Source: CAVOJV01 sp963696325 (GTDB lineage: Bacteria; Pseudomonadota; Gammaproteobacteria; Competibacterales; Competibacteraceae). From it: a stretch of 64,000 nt of DNA. A program made the translations under genes and the position numbers. The first letter of the stretch is position 1. Every line of letters begins with the position of its first letter. Below are positions 20,047-27,026 of the stretch, piece by piece. Location of the stretch: the NCBI GenBank assembly GCA_963696325.1, contig CAVOJV010000028.1, forward strand, positions 1-64,000, in the 5' to 3' direction. Under the pieces are notes generated by a model, which was given only the letters and a program-made list of their open reading frames with translations, did not search any database and had not been told where the DNA came from.

Positions 20047-20074
20047 CTTGAAAAATGCATGGTTGACTCCATGT
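20047..20074 (+). promoter_or_regulatory. Sigma-32 (heat-shock) promoter of the small heat-shock cluster
   Basis: The -35 element CTTGAAA (20047-20053) matches the sigma-32 consensus exactly. After a 14-bp spacer, TCCATGT (20068-20074) matches the -10 consensus CCCATNT at all but the first base. It lies 55 bp before the first hsp20 start, as expected for heat-shock control of hsp20, cbpA and cbpM. Confidence 0.7.
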
Positions 20075-20128
20075 AATGAGTGGCCGCGACAAGCGGGCCA
20101 ATCGTGAATAGCAATGGAGGAAATAGTC

Positions 20129-20572
20129 ATGGCAATTGTGCGCTATGAACCTTTGAATCTGCTCAATCAACTGCAACGCGAGGTCAACCGCCTATTCGAT
20201 ACCAGCCGCTTCGGCGATGAAGAAGCGGGTAACCTGCTGGCCAGCGACTGGGCACCGGCCGTGGATATAAAGGAAGAAAATGAGCGCTTTATAATCCACG
20301 CCGACTTGCCGGGCGTTGATGTCAAGGATATCGAGATCACCATGGAAAAAGGCGTGCTCACGTTGAAGGGACAGCGGGTTGCTGAGAGCAAGGAAGAGAC
20401 GGAAAAGTACAAACGCGTCGAGCGGGTGCGGGGCACTTTTCTACGCCGCTTCTCGTTGCCCGATGCGGTGCAGGCCGACAAGATCACCGCCAAATGCAAG
20501 GATGGCGTGCTGGAATTGGTGGTACCCAAGGGTGAGGCCGCTCAGCCGCGCAAGATCAGCGTAGAGGGTTAA
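20129..20572 (+). CDS. Hsp20/alpha-crystallin small heat-shock protein
   Basis: ATP-independent holdase that binds unfolding proteins. The ATG at 20129 follows GGAGG by eight bases; the product is 147 aa. The alpha-crystallin domain spans ~40-135, with the strand motif FIIHADLPGVDVKDIEITME, the GVLTLKGQR segment and the C-terminal GVLELVVPKGE. An IxI/V-like tail is present only loosely (RKISVEG). It is the first gene behind the sigma-32 promoter and is followed by a perfect hairpin and then the DnaJ-like cbpA. A second, divergent hsp20 paralogue closes the cluster at 21977. Confidence 0.93.
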   Translation: MAIVRYEPLNLLNQLQREVNRLFDTSRFGDEEAGNLLASDWAPAVDIKEENERFIIHADLPGVDVKDIEITMEKGVLTLKGQRVAESKEETEKYKRVERVRGTFLRRFSLPDAVQADKITAKCKDGVLELVVPKGEAAQPRKISVEG

Positions 20573-20585
20573 CTAAAGATGGTAG

Positions 20586-20610
20586 CCGCGGAAGCGCAGC
20601 GCTTCCGCGG
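20586..20610. repeat. Perfect 12-bp inverted repeat between hsp20 and cbpA
   Basis: CCGCGGAAGCGC and its exact complement flank a single A. The hairpin sits 14 bp after the hsp20 stop. It has no T-run, so it is not a standard terminator; it may stabilise the hsp20 message or limit readthrough into cbpA. Confidence 0.6.
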
Positions 20611-20693
20611 TGCCTTGCTGGCTTGACTGCGGCGCTTTGGGTTGCGTTGCTAGCCACGTTCACTGATGCACGCCAATTACTAAAAGGTCGGTT

Positions 20694-21629
20694 ATGGAGT
20701 TCAAGGACTACTATGCGGTGTTTGGTGTAGCCCGGGATGCCACCCAGGATGAGATCAAGCGGGCCTACCGCAAACTTGCCCGCAAGTATCATCCCGATGT
20801 GAGTAAGGAAGCGGACGCCGAGGAACGCTTCAAGGAGGTGGGCGAGGCGTATGAAGTATTGAAAGATCCTGAAAAGCGTGCCGCCTATGATCAGTTCGGT
20901 AGACAGTGGCAGGCAGGTCAGGAGTTCAAGCCGCCGCCGGACTGGGATGCGGGGTTTGAGTTCAGCGGCGGAGGGTTCACTGATGCTGGCAACTTCAGCG
21001 ACTTTTTCGAGTCTTTGTTTGGGCGCGCTACGCATGGCGATCGGCACGGGGCGGGCTTGCGCGCCAAGGGCGAGGACCATCATGCCAAGATCGTCGTCAG
21101 TTTGGAAGATGCTTATCAGGGAGCCACACGCACGATCACCCTCAAGACCCCCGAATTGGATGCCAACGGCCATGTGATTACGCGGTCTCACGCGCTCAAC
21201 GTGAAAATTCCCAAAGGAGTGACGGAGGGGCAGCGTATCCGCCTGGCTGGCCGTGGGGCGCCTGGCTTGGGGCAAGCGCCTAACGGCGATTTGTATCTCG
21301 AAATCGCGTTTCAGGTCCATCCCTGGTTCCAGGCCAAGCAGCGCGATATCTATTTGGAATTGCCCGTGACGCCCTGGGAGGTCGCGTTGGGCGAGACCGT
21401 CACCGTGCCGACCCTGGGTGGCAAGGTGGAACTCAGGATTCCCCCTGGCTCGCAAGCGGGTAGCAAGCTTCGACTCAAGGGCAGGGGACTACCCGGTAGT
21501 CCCGCAGGCGATCAATATGTCGGGTTGCGCGTCGTGACGCCAGCAGCCGATACGCCAGCGGCCAAAGCCATTTATCAGAAAATGGCGGAAACCATGCCCA
21601 TGAATCCGCGGGCTGAATTGGGGGTGTAG
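20694..21629 (+). CDS. cbpA: DnaJ-class co-chaperone CbpA
   Basis: Stimulates DnaK ATPase and, in the CbpA family, also binds curved DNA. The 311 aa protein has an N-terminal J domain (~1-70) with the HPD triad in RKYHPDVSKEAD. A Gly/Phe-rich linker (FEFSGGGFTD) follows, then two C-terminal substrate-binding beta domains (~120-300). There is no zinc-finger cysteine repeat, which separates it from DnaJ itself. It is followed after 4 bp by cbpM, its dedicated inhibitor, which supports the CbpA assignment. Confidence 0.92.
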   Translation: MEFKDYYAVFGVARDATQDEIKRAYRKLARKYHPDVSKEADAEERFKEVGEAYEVLKDPEKRAAYDQFGRQWQAGQEFKPPPDWDAGFEFSGGGFTDAGNFSDFFESLFGRATHGDRHGAGLRAKGEDHHAKIVVSLEDAYQGATRTITLKTPELDANGHVITRSHALNVKIPKGVTEGQRIRLAGRGAPGLGQAPNGDLYLEIAFQVHPWFQAKQRDIYLELPVTPWEVALGETVTVPTLGGKVELRIPPGSQAGSKLRLKGRGLPGSPAGDQYVGLRVVTPAADTPAAKAIYQKMAETMPMNPRAELGV

Positions 21630-21633
21630 GCCG

Positions 21634-21945
21634 ATGACACAGGAAATGCTGACCTTGACAGGAATCGTGCTGGACGATGAGCTGAGCGTCAGTCTGCGCG
21701 AGTTGTGCCAGGTGTGTGGGGTGACTGCAGAACGCATCATGGACATGGTAGAAGAAGGAGTGGTGGACCCGCGCGGCGCCAGTCCCTGTGAATGGCACTT
21801 CGGTGGTAAAGCTGTCGTGCGTGCGCAGGTGGCCCTGCGTTTGCAGCGGGACCTGCGAGTCAATCTGGCGGGAGCGGCGTTGATTCTGGATTTGCTGGAA
21901 GAGTTGGAAGAACTGAGAAGACTGCACGGGCGATACAACATTTGA
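21634..21945 (+). CDS. cbpM: Chaperone modulator CbpM
   Basis: A 103 aa MerR-like helix-turn-helix protein that in characterised systems binds the CbpA J domain and blocks both its co-chaperone and DNA-binding activity. The pattern SLRELCQVCGVTAERIMDMV, EEGVVDPRG and a basic dimer helix (RAQVALRLQRDLRVNLAGAA) fits the family. It is coupled to cbpA at 4 bp. It acts by protein contact rather than as a transcription factor; this is known from the family. Confidence 0.88.
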   Translation: MTQEMLTLTGIVLDDELSVSLRELCQVCGVTAERIMDMVEEGVVDPRGASPCEWHFGGKAVVRAQVALRLQRDLRVNLAGAALILDLLEELEELRRLHGRYNI

Positions 21946-21976
21946 CGCGGGTTATACACGCAGAGGAGTAACGGAG

Positions 21977-22474
21977 ATGAGCACCTTAAGTCAACTTCGC
22001 GAAGGGTTTAGCCAAGCTTGGGAAAGTCTGACGGAAGGCTGGCATGACTTGCGGGAACGCGCCAGCCATGCCCTGACCCGCTTTCATCCCAAGCCGAATA
22101 GCCTGGCAACCCCGGACGAACATACCGTCCGCAACGCTTCCCGCTGGGGCTTGTTGGCGGCCGAAGTCGCCGAGGACGACCAGCAGGTGATTGTGAAGCT
22201 GGAAATTCCGGGCATGGACGCGAACAATTTTGACATTCAGGTAGTGGATAATTATTTGGTGGTGCGGGGCGAAAAACGGGCGGAGCGGGAAGAACACAGG
22301 GGACGCTATTATATGCTGGAACGGGCCTATGGCAGCTTTGAACGCGCCCTTCCCCTGCCCACCGACGTGGAAGAGGGCAAAGCTCGCGCCCAGTATCGGC
22401 ACGGGGTGCTGCGCATCTCGCTGCCCAAGAGTCAGCAGTCGGGCAGTCGGCGCATCGACGTTAAAGCCGGCTGA
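21977..22474 (+). CDS. Second Hsp20/alpha-crystallin protein, longer N-terminal arm
   Basis: A 165 aa small heat-shock protein. Residues 1-55 form a helical arm (LREGFSQAWESLTEGWHDLR) absent from the first hsp20; the alpha-crystallin domain covers ~60-160 (VIVKLEIPGMDANNFDIQVV, YLVVRGEKRAE, GVLRISLPK). It is 31 bp after cbpM with a GAGGAGT ribosome site and is likely co-transcribed. The two sHSPs are clearly different paralogues; mixed oligomers are possible but unproven. Confidence 0.88.
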   Translation: MSTLSQLREGFSQAWESLTEGWHDLRERASHALTRFHPKPNSLATPDEHTVRNASRWGLLAAEVAEDDQQVIVKLEIPGMDANNFDIQVVDNYLVVRGEKRAEREEHRGRYYMLERAYGSFERALPLPTDVEEGKARAQYRHGVLRISLPKSQQSGSRRIDVKAG

Positions 22475-22653
22475 TTTTCCAGCGCGTCTCTACATAAGCG
22501 CATGAAATCCGCGCTTCGCCCGCGTTGCCCTGGCGGCAGAGCCGGGGTCTGGGCGATTCTTGGGTACTGAAAGAATTTATTGCCGGTGGGTGCTGTGCGC
22601 GCGTCCAGCGATTAGGTAGGATTACCCTTTAAGGATATCGTCGCAGGTGAGTA

Positions 22654-23415
22654 ATGAGAAGAACAAGCCTAACTGCCTGGTGCATGCTGGCAAGCATCGG
22701 CACTATTATTATTTTGCCCGGGTGTGCCTCGACCGCCGACATGATGGCGCGCGACAATCCAGACCCTCTGGAAGGTTACAATCGCGCCATGTTTGCCTTT
22801 AACGACAAGGTCGACAGAGCGGTGATCAAACCTGTCGCCAGGGCCTACAAAGCCGTCACGCCGCAAATTCTGGACGACGGCATCACGAATATCTTCAGCA
22901 ATCTCGGCGATGTTGCGATTGCCGCCAATAATATTTTGCAGTTAAAGTTCCGCGACGCCGTCAGCGATATCAGCCGGATCGTGTTCAACTCCACTTTTGG
23001 TCTGTTGGGCTTTTTTGATGTCGCCAGTCATATGGACCTGCCCAAGCACAATGAGGATTTCGGCCAGACGATCGCGTACTGGTCAGGCCTTGAGGGTTAT
23101 TACCTGGTGCTGCCTTTGCTGGGGCCCAGCAGCACGCGCGACGTTCTGGGGTTGGCGACGGATGATTACGTGTTTTATCCGCTGGTCTACAGTGGTCTTA
23201 ACCCCCAGGAACGCAACATTGCGGTTGCGTTAAATATTGTCGATACCCGTGCTGACGTGCTGAGGGCCGAGAAGGCGTTAGGGGACTCTGCGCGCGATTA
23301 TTCCTTCGTTCGCAACGCCTACGTGCAAAGGCGGCGCAATCTTGTCTACGACGGCAATCCGCCGAAGCTAAATCCGGATTTTGACAATTTTGATGATAAC
23401 AATAGCAACCTTTGA
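22654..23415 (+). CDS. mlaA: Outer-membrane lipoprotein MlaA (VacJ)
   Basis: Outer-membrane component that removes phospholipid from the outer leaflet and hands it to the Mla system, preserving lipid asymmetry. The 253 aa precursor has a lipoprotein signal ending in the lipobox LPGC, so Cys24 should be lipidated. The family core follows: DPLEGYNRAMFAFNDKVDRA, FNSTFGLLGFFDVA, DFGQTIAYW and YLVLPLLGPSSTRD. No other mla genes are in the window. Its end overlaps the DUF2007 gene, which overlaps its own reading context in a small three-gene run with an acyltransferase. Confidence 0.93.
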   Translation: MRRTSLTAWCMLASIGTIIILPGCASTADMMARDNPDPLEGYNRAMFAFNDKVDRAVIKPVARAYKAVTPQILDDGITNIFSNLGDVAIAANNILQLKFRDAVSDISRIVFNSTFGLLGFFDVASHMDLPKHNEDFGQTIAYWSGLEGYYLVLPLLGPSSTRDVLGLATDDYVFYPLVYSGLNPQERNIAVALNIVDTRADVLRAEKALGDSARDYSFVRNAYVQRRRNLVYDGNPPKLNPDFDNFDDNNSNL

Positions 23416-23614
23416 TTTTTTGCCGCTCGCGGAGATTGCCCGGGGCCGCCTGCAGGCCGAAGGCATTCGCTGTCAGTTGGCCGATCAGCATCTGGTGCAG
23501 ACTGATTGGCTATACAGCATTGCCGTGGGCGGTATCAAACTCCAGGTAGAAGCCGAGAACATCCCGCAAGCACAGGCAATTCTAGAGCACGATTATTCCG
23601 CAGATCTGGATTGA
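23393..23614 (+). CDS. DUF2007 domain protein (putative signal-transducing protein)
   Basis: A 73 aa protein starting at ATG 23393, inside the end of mlaA (22-bp overlap); a TTG at 23381 is a less likely start. The fold pattern FLPLAEIARGRLQAEGIRCQ, LADQHLV, GGIKLQVEAENIPQAQAIL matches DUF2007, a small domain with no proven function. The overlap implies translation coupled to mlaA. The acyltransferase gene starts 5 bp later. Confidence 0.75.
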   Translation: MITIATFDFLPLAEIARGRLQAEGIRCQLADQHLVQTDWLYSIAVGGIKLQVEAENIPQAQAILEHDYSADLD

Positions 23615-23618
23615 TGTC

Positions 23619-24497
23619 ATGCGGCGGCAGGCGCTTATCGCCGGTTTATTGCGCTTGACCGCACGACTGCCGCTGCCGCTGGTTCATGGCCTCGGCATCC
23701 TAATCGGCTGGCTGTTGTGGTTGATTCCCAATGAGCCACGGCGGATCGCCGTCACCAACCTCGCCCTGTGCTTTCCCGAGTACGCTGCTCCTGCCCGCCG
23801 CCGCCTGCTGCGCCAGAATTTGATGGAAACCGGCAAGACCATTCTGGAACTCGCTCCGCTCTGGTTGTGGGAGGGCAATCGGGTGCTGGGTTCGATCAGG
23901 GCGGTGGAAGGTGAGGATGCCTGGCGCGCCGCCCTACGGCAGGGGCTAGGAGCTATTGTTATTACCCCCCACTTGGGCGCCTGGGAGGTCGCGGGCCTGT
24001 ACGTGTCCAGCGGGTATCCCATCACTACCTTATACCGCCCCAGTCGTTTAGGTATCGACGCGCTCATCCGTGCCGGCCGGGAACGGCTAGGGGCCCGCAC
24101 CGTGCCCACTGACACCCGTGGGGTGCGTGCCCTGTTTCAGGCGCTAAAAGCCGGGGAGGTGCTGGGTATTCTGCCGGACCAGGACCCCGGCCCGGAGGGC
24201 GGAGTATTTGCGCCGTTTTTCGGCCGGCCCGCCAATACCATGGTATTGTTGTCAAGGCTGGCAATAAGAAATGCTTCCCCCGTTTTTTTATTATACGCCG
24301 AACGCCTGCCTTGGGGGCGGGGCTATCGGCTATACTTCGAGCCCCTGCCCGAAGTGGTGGGCGGCGGGCCGCTGGAAGCGTCGGTAGCAGCGGTGAACGC
24401 CGCCGTAGAGCGGGCTATACGGCGGCGGCCAGAGCAGTATTTGTGGAGCTATCCACGCTTCAAGACTCGCCCTCCGGGAGAACCGAGACTTTATTAG
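23619..24497 (+). CDS. LpxL/HtrB-like lipid A or lysophospholipid acyltransferase
   Basis: A 292 aa inner-membrane acyltransferase. An N-terminal membrane helix (LVHGLGILIGWLLWLIPN) precedes the catalytic HX4E motif, seen as HLGAWE near residue 120, and the acceptor motifs TLYRP and GILPDQDPG. It belongs to the LpxL/LpxM family that adds secondary acyl chains to Kdo2-lipid A. Whether it is LpxL, LpxM or an ornithine-lipid type enzyme cannot be settled by eye. It follows mlaA and the DUF2007 gene in a compact run. Confidence 0.84.
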   Translation: MRRQALIAGLLRLTARLPLPLVHGLGILIGWLLWLIPNEPRRIAVTNLALCFPEYAAPARRRLLRQNLMETGKTILELAPLWLWEGNRVLGSIRAVEGEDAWRAALRQGLGAIVITPHLGAWEVAGLYVSSGYPITTLYRPSRLGIDALIRAGRERLGARTVPTDTRGVRALFQALKAGEVLGILPDQDPGPEGGVFAPFFGRPANTMVLLSRLAIRNASPVFLLYAERLPWGRGYRLYFEPLPEVVGGGPLEASVAAVNAAVERAIRRRPEQYLWSYPRFKTRPPGEPRLY

Positions 24498-24566
24498 CGG
24501 GCTTCTCCATGGTGAGAAAATTTGAGCTAAATTCTGGCAAATTGAGGATTCAGGCTTCGAATGCGC

Positions 24567-24595
24567 TTGTATGTTATTGGTTATTCTGGTATAAA
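24567..24595 (+). promoter_or_regulatory. Probable sigma-70 promoter of rpmB-rpmG
   Basis: TTGTAT (24567-24572) is separated by exactly 17 bp from TATAAA (24590-24595), and rpmB starts 54 bp after the -10 element. The -35 match is partial. Confidence 0.5.
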
Positions 24596-24648
24596 GCCGG
24601 ACTTTATTTATTTAAGAAGCAAATTCCGTCGGTTGGGAGGTAACCCCG

Positions 24649-24885
24649 ATGTCTAGAGTATGTCAGGTGACGGGCAAGCGTCCGGCCACTGGAAATAACG
24701 TATCCCATGCCAACAATAGAACCCATCGCCGCTTCCTTCCGAACCTGCACACTCACCGGTTCTGGGTCGAAAGCGAAAATCGGTTTGTACGTCTGCGTGT
24801 GTCTTGCAAGGGCATGCGTATCATCGATAAGAAAGGCATCGACACGGTGTTGGGTGAATTGCGTGCCCGCGGTGAAAAGGTATAA
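24649..24885 (+). CDS. rpmB: 50S ribosomal protein L28
   Basis: Large-subunit ribosomal protein of 78 aa, full length for proteobacterial L28. It begins SRVCQVTGKRP and contains NVSHANNRTHRRFLPNL, the family signature. A GGGAGG ribosome site precedes ATG. It is followed by rpmG after 12 bp, the usual bacterial rpmB-rpmG pair, and both end at the strong terminator at 25067. Confidence 0.97.
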   Translation: MSRVCQVTGKRPATGNNVSHANNRTHRRFLPNLHTHRFWVESENRFVRLRVSCKGMRIIDKKGIDTVLGELRARGEKV

Positions 24886-24897
24886 GGAGCAGACGCT

Positions 24898-25053
24898 ATG
24901 CGCGACAAGATCAAGCTCATTTCCACGGCCGGCACCGGCCATTTCTATACCACCACTAAGAACAAGCGGACGATGCCGCAGAAGCTGGAACTGAAAAAGT
25001 TCGATCCTGTTGTGCGCAAGCACGTGCTGTATAAGGAAGGCAAGATCAAGTAA
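24898..25053 (+). CDS. rpmG: 50S ribosomal protein L33
   Basis: A 51 aa large-subunit protein (MRDKIKLISTAGTGHFYTT, ending KHVLYKEGKIK). The start follows AAGGAGC by eight bases. It lacks the CxxC zinc pairs of the zinc-binding L33 form, so it is the zinc-independent type usual in Gammaproteobacteria. Confidence 0.96.
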   Translation: MRDKIKLISTAGTGHFYTTTKNKRTMPQKLELKKFDPVVRKHVLYKEGKIK

Positions 25054-25066
25054 CCGTTGAGTTGGC

Positions 25067-25108
25067 CACAATAAAACCCGCCCAACGGCGGGTTTTATTG
25101 TGTGTTTT
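25067..25108 (+). terminator. Strong intrinsic terminator after rpmG
   Basis: A perfect 16-bp stem (core ATAAAACCCGCC against GGCGGGTTTTAT, extended outward by CACA/TGTG) with a CAAC loop is followed by TGTTTTT. A-rich left and T-rich right arms mean it could stop transcription from both sides. Confidence 0.9.
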
Positions 25109-25251
25109 TGACTAAAACGGCGACGGGTCAATTTTTGCCTAAAAAATAGGTAGTGGCAATGTAATCGTCACACCCCCACCCTTGACTTTCCTTCTGCGGG
25201 AAAGCACGGGACACTGAGAACCGATCCCCTTGAGTTGAATTGACCCCCTCC

Positions 25252-25460
25252 ATGCATCTGAGCGATTACCGCCTGCGCCAGATCGATGACGCCTTATTAT
25301 GTCCGGTCCTTGGAACCAGACGCGTTGTGCCGGCTGCCGTTGCGGCTGCTGGCGGATCTCAAAGAGGCGCGGGAACGGTTGAATCAAGGGCCGACCAACA
25401 AGTTCGCGGCCGCCGAGTAGCCGGGCGCCGTGGGAGGCGCCGACCCTGCCCGTCGATCTG
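25252..25460 (+). pseudogene. Relic of an IS66-type transposase N-terminus
   Basis: From ATG 25252 the frame reads HLSDYRLRQIDDA. After a one-base shift it continues LEPDALCRLPLRLLADLKEA followed by RERLNQGPTN, and after another shift SSRPPSSRAPWEAP. This is the leader and NSSRPPS motif typical of IS66-family (TnpC) transposases. Everything downstream (zinc finger, DDE domain) is missing, and two frameshifts occur in about 200 bp, so it is a dead fragment. Confidence 0.65.
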
Positions 25461-25530
25461 GCGGCCCCCTACTCCGGCCTGCCGGTGCGCTTTTCAACTG
25501 CCCTTGACACACCTCATCCTTAAGGATTGA

Positions 25531-25660
25531 TTGAAGGGTCGAGAAGGTTTTGGGGTCGGAGAATGGGTGGGTAGCGAGTGCGGCCCGGCCCACGACCGCG
25601 ACGTGGATGCGGCACCGTACATTCTCCGTATGGGGCATCATACCTTAGGCGCTGAAGAGG
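25531..25660 (+). pseudogene. C-terminal relic of an IS200/IS605-type TnpB
   Basis: The frame reads VGEWVGSECGPAHDRDVDAA followed by ILRMGHHTLGA. This is the C-terminal zinc-ribbon half and the DRDVNAA motif of TnpB (OrfB), where the Asp of DRDV is a RuvC catalytic residue. The expected Asn is replaced by Pro-Tyr (AAPYIL), and the rest of the ~400-residue protein is absent. It directly precedes the right-end hairpin at 25671, as in intact elements. Confidence 0.6.
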
Positions 25661-25670
25661 CCCGTAAGAA

Positions 25671-25695
25671 TCCCCCGTCCTTCAGGGCTGGGGGG
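25671..25695 (+). repeat. Right-end subterminal hairpin of an IS200/IS605-family element
   Basis: TCCCCC pairs with GGGGGG across a bulged T, and inside it GTCC pairs with GGGC around a TTCA loop. The string CCCCCGTCCTTCAGGGC is the familiar hairpin found just after tnpB in this family; it is bound by TnpA and, in functional elements, forms part of the omega RNA. Confidence 0.6.
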
Positions 25696-25736
25696 AAGGC
25701 TTTACACGTAGCCCCGGAATGCCCCGAAATTGCAGG

Positions 25737-27026
25737 TCAAGAGGCCGCTGGCTGGGGTTTCTGAGGTTTTTTGGTGAGCGTTGGCCCGCCGCTCTCGGTA
25801 GCCTCAATGGGCGACAGCAAAGCAACACCCTCCTTGGTCTCGGGACGACCGGACAGCAATCGCAGGCTGGTGCGATAATACTGGCTGGCGATCTCTTTAT
25901 CGCCGGTTTCTTCCAGGACTTCCCCCAGTTCCTGATAGGCATCCGGGTTGGCCAAGAGCGCAATGCTCTGCTCCAGGTAGGCGCGCGCCTTGTCGAACTG
26001 GCGGCCACGCTTGGCCAGGCGTCCCAGAGTGAGCAGCAGGTAAGGATCGTTGTCGTGCTGCTTGAGCCACTTTTCGGCGGTGGCCAGTTGAGCGGTGAAA
26101 CTGCCGCGCCCGAGTTCGCCATAGCCCACCACCAGTTTATCGCTCCAGCGCTGGCTCAGCGCGTCGCGCAACAATGCCTCGGCTTCGCTGGCGCCATCGT
26201 AATCCCTCAGGTGGCCGGCATAACCGATCAACAGATGTTCTTCTGAACGCAGCGCTTTAGGGATCTGCTTCCACAGGGCGCGCAGATCGGCCAGCGTACC
26301 GGTACGGGCGGTGTCGGCCAAAAGGGCCCCGTACACTTGTAATTGCAATTGAGTGTAGCGCGGTTCGTCGAAGACGGCGCGCTTGCCCAGTTCGGGGAGG
26401 AGGTCCTTCAGTTTCGCCCAGTCGCCCAGTTCCTGAAAACTACCTGCAAGCAGTTCCAGCACCTTGGGCTGGCGAGGGTATGCACCGTACAGCGGTACCA
26501 GGATGTCCCTGGCCTTGGCCGGTTGCTTGTATTCCAACAGGAGTTCGGCGCGGGTTAGTTTCACGGCCAGGATGTCTTTGTTGGCCAGTTCGGTGGCCTT
26601 ACTCAGATAACCGTCACGGCGCTCGTCGGCATGCAGTTTCTGAGCCGCCCGCGCCGCGCCGATGAGGTGCAGGGCAGGTGTTCTACTATGGTCTACCCCT
26701 TTGATGAATATAATTTCCGCTGTTTTCCAGTGGCCTTCGGCCAGTTCTCTCATGCCTCTGGCAAGCAACTGTTGGGATCGGCGCAGCCGTCGCCGCTGAT
26801 TGGCGGCCAGCAGTTGACGAGGCGCCTGCCACACGCGCACCGCGGAGCGGATGAGCAAATACACGACAAAGAACGCCACGATCAAGAAGAACACAAAGAC
26901 CGCGACGCTAGTCTCGATGGTCCAATGTCCTATGCTGAGGAGCGCATACCCTGGATCTTCCTTGAGTATCAGGGCAACGCCCACCGCGGCGAACAGGGCG
27001 ACGATGATGCCAACGAGCAATTTCAT
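25737..27026 (-). CDS. hemY: HemY, haem-operon TPR membrane protein
   Basis: Inner-membrane protein of the enterobacterial/gammaproteobacterial haem operon; its exact role is unsettled, although it is encoded with tetrapyrrole enzymes. The 429 aa protein starts at ATG 27026, which overlaps the hemX stop in ATGA. Two N-terminal transmembrane helices (LLVGIIVALFAAVGVALIL and VAVFVFFLIVAFFVVYLLI) precede a cytoplasm- or periplasm-exposed TPR region (~95-400) with the HemY_N pattern ARGMRELAEGHWKTAE. A further upstream frame to 27248 overlaps hemX and is not used. Confidence 0.9.
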   Translation of the reverse strand: MKLLVGIIVALFAAVGVALILKEDPGYALLSIGHWTIETSVAVFVFFLIVAFFVVYLLIRSAVRVWQAPRQLLAANQRRRLRRSQQLLARGMRELAEGHWKTAEIIFIKGVDHSRTPALHLIGAARAAQKLHADERRDGYLSKATELANKDILAVKLTRAELLLEYKQPAKARDILVPLYGAYPRQPKVLELLAGSFQELGDWAKLKDLLPELGKRAVFDEPRYTQLQLQVYGALLADTARTGTLADLRALWKQIPKALRSEEHLLIGYAGHLRDYDGASEAEALLRDALSQRWSDKLVVGYGELGRGSFTAQLATAEKWLKQHDNDPYLLLTLGRLAKRGRQFDKARAYLEQSIALLANPDAYQELGEVLEETGDKEIASQYYRTSLRLLSGRPETKEGVALLSPIEATESGGPTLTKKPQKPQPAAS

